A stretch of DNA of 64,000 bases, taken from Tribonema minus. Its lineage: Eukaryota; Sar; Xanthophyceae; Tribonematales; Tribonemataceae. Location: contig JAFCMP010000510.1 of assembly GCA_017506865.1 (NCBI GenBank), forward strand, positions 682,001-746,000. The letters are read 5' to 3'. Positions 11,601 to 23,600 of this stretch are shown here, one piece after another. The notes below the pieces were generated by a model. It made no database searches and was not told where the DNA came from. It worked only from the letters and a program-made list of their open reading frames with translations. Numbering within the stretch: position 1 is the stretch's first letter; every line of letters starts with the position of its first letter. Both the position numbers and the translations under genes were made by a program.

Positions 11601-14600
11601 GTGCGCCGCGCTCAGCGTGGCGCAGAGCACTGCCATCACCTCCGCAGTGCACAGGCAGTCCAGCGCGCCGCCCAGCATGCCAGGGCCTGCATAAGACGCG
11701 TTGCGTGAAACAAGCGTAGCAATTGGGTTGGTACCGCAGCAGGGTGCAAAGTGGCCGTGTGGAGTCAGGGCAATAATGAAGCTGTTACCATGCGGCACTA
11801 CAGTAGCGGCAAGCATGGCGGTGCATGGCATTTTGCACAAACACATGAAATCAGGGCAAGAATGAAGGTCAAAACATAATAGCAGGGAGGTCGGTGGTGC
11901 AGAGCACTGCCATCACCTCTGCAGTGCACAGGCAGTCCAGCACGCCGCGCAGCATTGCCGGGGCCTACTATGGACGCTCGCTTTTGTTGCAGCCACCTGC
12001 CGGCGGGTTCCAACTAAAGCTTGAGGGGTGTTGTCGATTACCTCTTTTGCTCTTAGCCCACATGCGAGCTGCCCAGCAGGGCCGGAACAGCGGCGTCGTG
12101 ACGGAATCCCTGCACCAACACATAAAACTACTTCAAAGCGCTTCCGAAGTGCTGTGAAATCATCTTCCTGGCGCACGCCAACATGCGCCTTAGCGCCCCC
12201 CCATATGCTTTTGAAAACCGCCGAATCAAGCTCACCCGGCGCATCGCCGGTCGCGGGCCGCTGCCCCCGAGCGCTGCTGCCGCCGCTGCCGCCGCTGCGC
12301 GCTGCTGCCGCCGCCGCCGCCGCGCTGGACGCGGGAGTGCTGGCGCGCGGCTTCACTCCGGTCACGACCGCAGGGTCTACGTAGCTGTGCGAGTAAACAG
12401 GGTTAGGGTTGGGACAAACTTTTAGTTTCGGTGTTGTGTATCTTGATATATCTCTTGATACGTTTTGAAGACCTATTTGTTGTTCTTTGCTAATGCTGTT
12501 CACAAGTCAGCTCAGGCAGCAGGGTTGAGTTAGATTTAGGTTTAGGGTTAGGGTTAAGTAGCTCCGGTCACGACCACAGGGTCTACATAGCTGCATGAGC
12601 AAGCAGCGCGAAAAAAGTTGGGTAGCAGGTTTAGGTGAGGCTTAGGGTTAGGGTTGGGAGTTAGAGTAAGGGAAAGGGGTTGGGGCTAGGATCAGGGTTG
12701 GGGTTAGGGTTATATAGCTCCGGTCACAACCGCGGGGTCCACGTAGCTGTGCGGGTAAATAGGGTTAGGGTTGGAACACACTCTTTACTTTGGGTGGTCT
12801 TTATGTTGTGTGTGTTGCCGGTGCACAGCAAGTTGTCGCTTTCCTCTCCTTGTAGCCCTGCTGCTTTCCTCTCCTTGTAGCCCTGCTGTGCCTGAAACAT
12901 GCATGAACATTTCCGTGCTCATTGTCGCACCACGATTGAGCACCGCAGTAACGCATCAGTTTTGCAAAAAAGTGCACCAGTTGCTGCCGCCGTTGGTGTT
13001 GCCGGTGCACGACACGTTGGCACTAACCCTCACTCGTAACTCTGCTGAATATCAGAAGTTTTCAAGCTTATCGTCGCATCACGAGTGAGCACTGCAGCAA
13101 CATGACAATTTCAACAACAAGGGCACCGGTTGCGGTTGTCGTCGGTGTTGCTGGTGCACGACACGTCGATACCTACCCTCACCTGTAACCCTGCTGCGCC
13201 TCAGACATGCATCAAAAGTCTCCGAGCTCTTGGTCTTGGCGCAATGGAGCTCCGCAGCAGCACAACACTTTTGCACAGTAGCAGCACAAGAATTCCTAGC
13301 ACAGTGTCTCAGAATTGCACCAGTTGCGGTCGTCGTCGGTGTTGCCGGTGCACGACACATTGGCGAGCGTCGCCATGCACAGCATCGCGCCCGCCTCATA
13401 CAGCGCCTAACCCTAACCCAAACCCTGACCCTACAAATATATGCACCAGTTGCGGTTGTCGTCAGTGTTGCCGGTGCACGACACGTTGGCGAGCGTTGCC
13501 ACGCACAGCGTCTTGACCACCACCGCGCCCGTCTCGTTCAGCGCCGGGACGACGCCGCCCGCGCCCTGCAGCGCCAGCGCGATCCTGTGCGTACATTGCA
13601 CGCACGCAGAATGCATGGAGTCAAACGGTTGCGATCGTTGCGGTACCTCAGGCTCAATAGGCGTGCATTTGCCTGAGCATGCATCTCAAGTACGCTTCAG
13701 GTTTGATGTGCACCCTGCAGCGCCAGCGCAATCCTGCACGGCAAGGTGCGCGTGCGGTTCTCTCGTGAGCGCATGCGGCCAGGGCTAGGGAACGGACTGG
13801 AGGCTTGAGATGGGTCAGGGGCCAGGGCTAGGGCTAGGGCTAGGGTCAGGATTAGGGTTAGGGTTGAATGGCGCGCATGCCAGCGCGATGCTGCGCAGCG
13901 CGTGCGGGGCAGTGCACGGGATCCGTTCGATTGCGCTTGCATGTCGCGGGCGCCGTTCATCTGAAGTGGGCGTGGCTGGACTAACCCCAACCCCAAACCT
14001 AACCTCAACCCTAATCCCGACCCGAACCCAAGCCGCGGCGCTTAGAACGGGTTGTGTTGACGCCAAGACGCCCGCCTTCGGCAGGCACGCGCACGTCTGG
14101 AACGTGCTGAATGCAAGATGTTTCGTGTGAGTTCGTGTCGAACAGGGTTATTCGGAGGAAGCGGAGACATGTTTGAATTAGCCTAGGCAGAGCTCACACG
14201 ATGCGTCCGCGCCCTGCAGCGGTTGCGCAATTGTGCAGGAAGCTCGCGCGTGGTACACACAGTGTCCGTTTCTGTGCAACTGAAATGTTGCGACAGCTTT
14301 AGTTCAAGTTGGCCTGCATTGGGTGGGACGGACCTGCCGACGGGCAGCTTGCTGATGTTGAACTGGCAGATCGCGCAGTGCTCAACTGGCCTGCCCCTCG
14401 CGGCGCCTTGCTGACATTGACCGCACATTTGCCAACATCCATCAGACCCCACTGACAGCCATGCTTGTGGCAGATAGCAAGATGCTGAAGTACAAGTACT
14501 TTACAGAGGTTGACACTCCACGCGACGCACCTGCCGACGGGCAGCCTGCTGATGTTGAAGAGGCAGATCGCGCAGTGCTCCAGGGTGTCGCCGAGGCCCG

Positions 14601-17600
14601 TGCCCGCCGCGGCGCGCACCGCCGACACCACCTGCGTTGATAGCAGCGCTCAGGGGGTTAGCATTAGAGTGTGGGTTAGGGTTAGGGTTAGGGTTAGGGT
14701 TAGGGTTAGGTTTAGGGTTAGGGTTAAGGTCAGGGTTAGGGGGTCGCCGAGGCCCGCGCTGTGTTGGCAAACGCAAGCGCAGCAGTGCTCAGCATTCATG
14801 CGTGTTGTTTGGTAAAAGCGGACTCGGGGGTGTTGTCACGTCAGGTACTATGCAGCGGGCACTGCTGACACCACGTGCATGAAGCAATACATGCTTGGCA
14901 GTGCTCAGCATACATGACTGCTGTGTGTGCATGAATATACTTCTCTTGAGGTAGCTTTGCCTTCAAACGCAACAGGTCCACAACAGCGCTCAGAGGAGAG
15001 GTCGGTAGGCAACGGGCACGACCCAAGAGCTGCTGAAGTGCCACGCGCTGCTCAATGAGCGTTTCAAGGAAATGAACATGTCCATGAAAGCGAGCATCAT
15101 CGGCCGCAGCACATCCACGGCATGCAGAACCTAAAGCCTACTTCGAAGAATAATTACGAGGCAGGCACTGCAGCCCAGCAGAACCTGGCCCTTGAGCAAG
15201 AACTCCGTGCTTCTCATATCGGGTGCTTTGGCAGGACTTGGCACGTAGAGGGGTGCGCAGACAGGTTGGCGAGCGCTGCCCCGCACAGGCTAGGGGTTAC
15301 ATTAGGGTTACAGTGAAAGCTAGTTTAATTAGGGTTACGCCCCCACAACACAGAGCGTGTGTGGACAACTGCTAGGAGCAAGGAGCAGTTGCTTTGATGA
15401 ATATACTATATACATTCAGGACATGTCGTACCGGGTGCTTCGGCAGGACTTGGCACGTAGCAGGGTGCGCCGACAGGTTGGCGAGCGCTGCTCCGCACAG
15501 GCGCCGCACCTCCGTGCCCCCGTTAGGAAACGACGCCTGCTCCATGATCACCTGAGGGGGGGGGGGGTCAGGGTTAGGGTTGAGGTTAGGGTTAGGTGAT
15601 GATTAGGTGAGTGTTTGGGTTGGGGTGAGGGTTAGCATTCAGACGCCAGGACTATGGCGCCTTACCATTCCCAGACCTGAATTATTATCCCCACCGAATA
15701 CGAGCCATGGTATCTGCACTTCAACGGTCCCGACCCTCATCTCAAAACCCGCCCCTGTATCTAACCCCAATTTAACCCTGACTTTGACCCTAGTTGGAGC
15801 GCATGGGCGCAGCACCCCAACTTCAACCCTGACTTCAACCTGATCGAAGCGCTGTCCTGCACAGGCACCGCACCTTTGTACGCCTGTTGGGGAAAGGCAC
15901 CGGCTCCATAATGACCGAGAGGGGAGGGCGCACGCATTGAGCGACGTGATACGAAACTTGAAAGTTTTACCAGCGCCGGGGCCCCTGCTGACACAACTAT
16001 TTACCCTAACCCTAGCCCTAATCCTAAGCCTAAGTCTGACCGTAACCGAAGCCAAGTCTCGCAATCCTCGTCCTTACCCGTACCCTTGGCCTCACCCTGA
16101 TCCTAACCCTTATCCTTATTCTAAGCGCAGGGGAGCTACCTGGGGAAGGGCACCTGCCTCGTGATCACGCAGACAGCACACACGTAGTCTGCCGTGTAGG
16201 ACTTGGGTTGGGGGTTAGGGGGGCAGGCGTCACACGGTGCAACATGAACCACGTGCGGCGAAGTTCAGAAGATATGCTGCAGCGGAATACGCCCTTGGGT
16301 GATTGGCACGGGCCACCAACACTCGCAGGTGGGCGAGACATTCAACAGCACAGGACAGAGATGCATGCCTCGACGGTGAATGAATGTCACATAGCACGCC
16401 TCGCAACGCATCCTGGCAGCTTTGCAGCTTGTGAACTCTCAAGACATTCAGCAGCACAGCACGACGGAGCCACATTGCTCGACTGTAAGGGAACCTCCGG
16501 CGGCATGCCTCACAGGGCACCCTGGCAGCTGCCGCTTGCTCAAGTATCTAGTTCAACTCAGGTATGTCTGGCACATGTTGAAGTTGTACTTCAAGTTGAG
16601 CCCTCGCGTGACCACCGCCCCACCTTGTACAAGTCTCCCAAATCTGCCTACCAGCTGTCGCCTCTACTGCAAGTGTGCCTCGTTGGGCTGCCTGTCAGCG
16701 CGATGTGCGATTTGGCACGCAGGGGCTTCCACGATATACTCATTCTAATGCCTGATCCCCTCTTGTACTTGAGCATGAGCCCGCCTCACCTTATAGAAGT
16801 CTCGCTCCTCTACCTGCGTCAGAGCAGGCATAAAAGCGAGCGCGGCAGGTGAGTGTACCATGTCAGGGTTAGGTAGGAGCATAGCGTGTTTGGGTTAAAA
16901 TCACAGGAGGAACAGGCGCATGGAGTAGAATGTGAAGTTATTGCGAATAAACTTTGGGAAGCAGCAGCGTAGAGCCACGTTTTGTTGGTTGGCACAGGCC
17001 AACAACATGAGGCACGCTGCTGTGTTTGGGTCAGGGTTGCAGCCAGAACCAGGGATCGACGCACGAGCGCATCGCGGTGCTGAGCAGGAGGGTAGGTTAG
17101 GGTTAGGGGTAGGGTCGCCACTGGCACGCCAGGTCTCCATGCAAGCGCATCGCACTGCAGCGTCTGAAGCCGTTGTTGGCGGCAATTTGCTGCATTCGAC
17201 TACATTGTTGAAGTAGCGGAAAGGAAATAGCGGAAGGCGCATGCATGCATTTTCGCATGCGGCCGGAGGAGTGGGGATGCGCGTGCATGCAGCATCTTCG
17301 CATGAAGCGCCTACACCAAGACTCGAATCATCGTTGCGATGGCTCATGCATCAGTTTGACAGGAAGATTGTGCACGCAATGTATTTGTAGACCTGCAGAT
17401 GAGGCTAACCCTAACCAAAACTTAGGGTTAGCAGCAGATCAAGAAAGGGGCACCACAACAGTGTCGCCCCTGCGTGGTACTCTGGCAGCTTGCACGTGAG
17501 GCCAAAGAAGGCCCTCAATCAGGATCAGGGTTAGGGTTATGATTAGGGTTACAGTTGAGGTCAGGGTCACTAACCTCCGACTGGTACTCTGGCAGCTCGC

Positions 17601-20600
17601 ACGTGAGGTTGTAGACGGCCCTCATACTTATGCTTCTGTATCAAGTGGTGTGACACTGACGCCAAAGTAGAATCAGGGTCACATCTTGTAGCTAGGGTTC
17701 ATACCTGTAGTTCTATTTCAACAGATATAAGTTTGATGCCGATCGTAGAATCAAGGCCACATCTTATAGTTAATTTTAGACCTAGCGCTAGGGTTACTAA
17801 CCTCGGCCTGGTACTCCGGCAACTCGCACGTGAGGTTGTAGATGGCTCGCATGCACACTGTGTTCATCTCGCTGCTCTGCAGGCGCGTGAGCTGGATGAG
17901 CGCAAAGACCTGTTGAGCGTTGCCACAAGCATTAGCATTAGGGTTAGGATTCGGGTTGGGCTCCATGCTGTTCATCACGTTGGTTAGGGTTAGAGGTAGG
18001 CACACCATGTTCGTCTCGCTGCTCTGCAGGCGCATGAGCTGGATGAGCGCAAACACCTGTTGAGCATTGCCACAAGCATTAGAACTAGGGTAGTGTTAGG
18101 GCTAGGCTCTACGCTATTCCATCACATCGGTTAGGGTTAGGTTAGGCACACTGTGTTCGTCTCGCTGCTCTGCAGGCGCATGAGCTGGATGAGCGCAAAC
18201 ACCTGTTGAGCATTGCCACAAGCATTAGAACTAGGGTAGGGTTAGGGCTAGGCTCTACGCTATTCCATCACATCGGGTAGGGTTAGGTTAGGCACACTGT
18301 GTTCGTCTCGCTGCTCTGCAGGCGCATGAGCTGGATGAGCGCAAACACCTGTTGAGCATTGCCACAAGCATTAGAACTAGGGTAGAATGAGGGCTAGGCT
18401 CTACGCTATTCCATCACATCGGTTAGGGTTGATGTTCAGCACGCCATGTTTATCTCGCTGCTCTGCGGGCACGTGGGCTGGAGGAGCACGCATGCCTGAA
18501 CTGGGGTCTGAGTCAGGGTCAGGCTTAAGGTTATGGTTATGGTTTAGTTGAGGTAATGGCTGGGGTGAGAATTAGAGTTAGCTTGGGGAACAGAGTTAGG
18601 GTTAGGATTAGGGTTAGGCCGCTTGTCAGCGCGACTGCATGTGGTATCAGTGCTCCATATGCACCGGCCCACGCAGTTGCATCAGCCGTGCGACGTGGTA
18701 TGGATATATATATATATATATATCAGATGGGAGCTGTTATGCCGCGCCCACGTTTGTGCGCAGTAAAACCCGAGTCTGACGTATGAGTCTGACGTACGAG
18801 TCACGGTTTACTCTGACTTTAACCGTTCTCACTCTAACCCTGAACTTTGAACCTAACCCCATCCGCAACTGTGACCCCGCCAGTTGCAGCATGAAATCAC
18901 ATGAAATGAAATCTACACACCTACGTTGCGTGTGCCTACAGGTCCTCACCGTAGTGGAGTTACTCTGGTTGGTCCACCATGGACTGGTCCAGCACCAGTT
19001 CAGCAATGTACTGTTCTGGACTGTTTCTCCGCTTGCACCAGCACCTGCACTACAATCACTTCTTTGCAATCCAGCCTGCCCTGGTCAAGCGCTGCTCTTC
19101 GGGTCCACCTTGGGTGTCCTACTGCGCCACTGTGCCACCGTGACCCTGTCCCTAAACCTGACCCTAATCCTGCCCCTTGGTTCCGCCGCCGCCCTAGGGC
19201 TCACCGTGCCCTGGTCGACGCCCTTTCGCCACGTCCCCGCGCATCAGCACATCGACATCAATCGCTCTTGCGTTCTGGCCAAGCCGCACCCTGAGCCAAA
19301 CACTCAGCGCATCAATTTTAATTGTGCTTGCATTCTGGCCAGGCCATGCCCTGAGCCAAACACTATGCCCACCCCTGCCCCGCAACCCTACCCTAGCGCT
19401 CACCTTGCCCTGGTCGACGACCTTTCGCCGCGTCCCCGCGCACGTTTGGACATCACAGCTGCATTAGGCTTGAGCCAAGCACATGGTCAACCTTCAAGAA
19501 CCACAGTGCATACACCCCCCCTACCCCCGAACCCTACCCTAGAGCTCACCGTGCCCTCGTCGACGACTTTCCGCCGCGTCTCCGCATGCGTCAGCACATA
19601 CATATTTACTTCGAAGTATTTATACAACCCATCGCCTTGCCATTGGCCAAGCCACCCCGCAAGCCAAGCACTATACCTACTCCTGCCCCCAAACCCTAAT
19701 ATAGGGCTCACCGTGCCCTGGTCGACGACCTTTCGGCGCGTCTCCGCGCGCGTCAGGAGGTTGAAGAGCGCCCTCGATAGCACCTCTTTCGTTGACACCT
19801 GCGCGCGATTCAGAGTTGTTGTTTGAGTAAGGGTCAGGTAGTATCGGTTTGGAACAGAAACAGGATTAGGATGGGGTTAGCATTGGTCAAAAAAATGCTG
19901 CGCAGCTGACGAGTACACTGAGAGTTCAAGTTGAAGAGCACCCTGGCCAGCACCTCTTTTGCTGACACCTGCGCGCGATTCAGAGTCGAGGTTTGGGTAA
20001 GCGACAGGTTTCGGTTTGGATCAGCGGCGTGTGTGCTCAATTCTGGAACAAAAGCTCTCACCATGGTCACGCTCTGAGGGTGCGACGCACTTCACCCGCA
20101 GCACTGTGAACTGCGCAGGTGTCAAAGGGCGTGATGCAGCTCAGTTGTGCGCCGCACAGCGACAGCAATCACAAAATGTGATACATCTTGAAGTGACATC
20201 TTCAAGGATGTGACGCACCTCATTGACGCGCAGCACGGTGACAGCGATCAGGTCCTGCAGCCACAGGCCCTCTCCCGTCTTCATGTTGGTAGCGCCCGCC
20301 AGCGCGTCCTTGAGCTTGGCCACACTGCAAGTGCAAGTGCAGGTTCATTAGTCATGAAAATCACAGATAGAAGTCCAAAGAGATCACGTACAGCCTCCTT
20401 CATACTGGAGGCACTTGAAGTTGACTGACCGATCCAAACTGCTTCAGGCGACGCACCTGAGAACGTTACACAGTGCGACCGCACAGTAATACTGCACGCG
20501 CGCCGCCTCCTTCACTCCGGAGCGCATCATGGAGACGAGGCACGGCACCACGGCAGTGCTCAGGCCCATGAAGGCGCGTCCCCTGGACCCCCCCGACAGA

Positions 20601-23600
20601 TTCGCCATGGCCTGTGGGAGGGGCAGAAGGGGGGAGAGGGAGCCAAAAGCGCCATGTATAATATGCGGTAGTGGGCACCAGCTGCAAAAAAAAAAAAAAA
20701 TGGATTTGTCATCACAGCAGTGCTCAGGCCCATGAAGGCGCGCCCCCTGGCGCCCACCGACAGATTCGCCATGGCCTGCGGAGTGGGGGTTAACGAGGGA
20801 GCCATTGAACTGCTATAGAAGTTTATAAGATTGCGCTACTGAGCACGAGTCCAAAGACAAAATACAACTGTATTGTCACCACGGCAATGCTCAGCCCCAT
20901 GAAGGCGCGCCCCCAGGGCCCGCCCAACAGATTCGCCATGGCCTGCGGAGGGGCGGTCAGGTAGTGGGGGGGCACATCAGTTGCTACGTGAAATTGCTCT
21001 TTTGGGCTTGAGCTGCAACAACAAATCAAAATACAAATTGTCGTCACGGCAGTGCTCAGGCCCATGAAGGCGCGCCCCCTGGAGCCCCCCGACAGATTTG
21101 CCATGACCTGCGGTTGAGGTGTGTGGGCCGCTTAGGGTTAGGGTTAGCCCTAACCCTAACCCTAAGTATGGCTGAGGAGTTTCGGTGCGGTCATGGATGT
21201 AACCGTAAATGTCATCACGGCGGTGATCAGCGCCATGCAGGAGCGCCCCCTGGACCCCCCTGACAGATGTGCCATGGCCTGCAGAAGGAGTCATTGATCA
21301 AAGAGGGAGACAAAATCCGACATACAAAATTGCGCTTTTGGACACGAGCTTCGTAAATATATAATAAAATGGCATTGCCGTCACGGCAGTGCTCAGCCCA
21401 TGAAGGCGCGGCCCGTGCACATATCGTACTACATACAGCCTGGCAGATGTTGCTGACCTTGGCACAGCACAGCAGGCGCATGGAGTCCGCAGACGCTTTG
21501 CCCAACGCAATCCCCGTTGGTCATTTGAGGGCCGACTCAACTCCCGTGCAATGACTTGCTCACTGTGTGGATCTTCGAAGCGTCTCAGCAACACACTGCC
21601 GCATTACATTGCGTCCCTATCATATAATACTTCAGGAAGTGTCAAGACCCTAGCCATGGCTGACTGCGCCTTGTCATTATGCACCTGACTGTTGCATCAT
21701 AGACAGTTGGGCCGTGTAGCCGTTGCTAACCTTAGCGCAGCACAGCAGACGCGCGGAGTCCGCGGAAGTGTTGGCCAGCGCAATGAGTGCCTCCAGGAAG
21801 CTGTCCTCGGCGACCACCCGTGACAGCTGCATCAGGGTTGAAGTTGCGGTTAGGGGTAGCGTCAGAAGTACACACTCCAAGTACTTGAAGCACATGATTG
21901 TCGTCATGTCACCCGTCTGCACTATTGCTGCAAGTGCTAGTCGTGCGCAGCACTGACCGTAATATTGCAGAACGTGGCGACGCACAGGCGCTTGGTGGCC
22001 TGCCCCTTTGTGGTACCGGTACTTGCAAGTATTTACTCAAAGTGTTTCAATACGTATTTTAAGTACTTCTATGTACTTCAGCACACCATTGTCATTTTTT
22101 GCACTCTTTTGCAGCATCACAAGTACTTGTCGTGAGGAGGGCTGACCGTGATGTTGCAGATATTTCGAAGAAAGTGCTATTGTCAATTGCACCATTGCAA
22201 GTACTCGTCATGCGCAGCGCTGACCATGATGTTTCAGATATTTCAAGTGATTGTCTTCAACTGCAAATCGCAATGTTGTGTGCAGAGCTGACCGTGATGT
22301 CGCAAAACCCAGCGGCGCACAGGCGCTTGGTGGCCTGCCCCTTGTAGTATTTTGAAGTATGTACTATTTTATTAATTCTCGCTCAGGGCGCGAAAAAGCC
22401 CAGATGATTGGCATCTAGCTGTAAGGAATCTACATGTCGTATGACAGTCTAAAAGCGTCGCAACGACAAAGTATGTACTTCAAGTACTTCGAAGTACTGA
22501 AACATCATTGTCACCATTTGCACCCTTTTACGCTATCGCAAGCACTCGTCATGCGCAGCGTGGACCGTGATGTTGCAGACCGCGGCAGTGCACAGGCTCT
22601 TGGTGGCCTGCCCCTTGTGGTGCTGGTATGTATGGACTTGTATTTATAAAGGCCCAAGGGAGGCCGGGTTGCCTATGCAATCGGAAAGCTTGCGTCAACG
22701 CAGCAGCCTAGTCTGCGTGGTGCTGGTACTTACAAGCATTCATCTCAGGGGCTTCGTTATGTACTTCAAGTATGAAATACATTATTGGCAGCTTTTGCAC
22801 TCATTTGCGGCATCGCAAGTGCTTGTCGTGTGCAGTGCTAACCATCATGTTGCTGATAATCTGAAGTAATTATCATCTCCAATTGTAAATCACAATGTCA
22901 TGTGTGCAGTGCTGACCATGATGTCGCAGAACGCAGCGGCGCACAAGTGCTTGGTGACATGCCCCTTTGTGGTGCCAGTATTTTGAGGTACTCACTTCAA
23001 TATTTACTTCAAGTATGTACTTCCAAAAGTACTTTAAGGCAGATTATTGTCATACTTTACTCAACAACACATCTGCACTACCGTATTCACCCGTGGATAG
23101 CCCCCCCCCCCCCCGCGATAACGTTCCTAGCTTCCGGGAGCATGCGGTAATTACCGCGGGGGGGGCTATTCAACGACCCCCCGCGTTATTTGCTGGCATT
23201 TTCGCCGGAGCACCCAAAAATAGCGCGGGGGGGGGCCCAAGCCGCAGTCCACGAGCAGCAGCATTGGCAAGCACCAGCTACTACCGCAGGCAGTCAGCGC
23301 AAGCACGGCTACGCTAGCGACAGCTCCTGGGATCACTTTTTTGGGGCACTGACGACTTTCGCCGAAAGGCCGAGCTCTTCTAAAGCTCTGTAGACACGCG
23401 CTGCTGCGTGCAAAACTCAAGCCGACGAACACAGATGGCATAGATAGTGTCACTGTTCGCAAACGCAACCATATGCATGTGTTTTGCTCAATTAGCTGCC
23501 ACAATTGTTCATTTGTGACGAGAATTCTCTCAATAATACCCCCCCCCCGCGCTATTCAACGTCCCCCCCGGGCTATTGCATGCAAGCCACTGTGCATCAA

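Noticed and set aside
13230..13676. A 148-codon plus-strand ORF
   Set aside because: Antisense of ARM exon 26 and its echoes; repeated words such as [12 protein letters not shown] mirror the echo copies.
16208..16852. A 214-codon plus-strand ORF
   Set aside because: No recognisable domain; it covers an internal duplication of about 120 bases and the antisense of the microexon.
17859..18490. CRISPR-like array
   Set aside because: Regular repeats, but the host is eukaryotic, units are about 147 bp and contain exon sequence, and the spacers are TTAGGG variants.
18783..19826. A 347-codon plus-strand ORF
   Set aside because: It runs through CCCTAA-type repeats and antisense of ARM exon 21 and its echoes. 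Its composition (Leu/Thr/Pro-rich) follows the repeat; no domain.
20723..21430. Mutually exclusive duplicated exons
   Set aside because: Each unit lacks the second half of exon 19 and its donor, so none can replace the exon.
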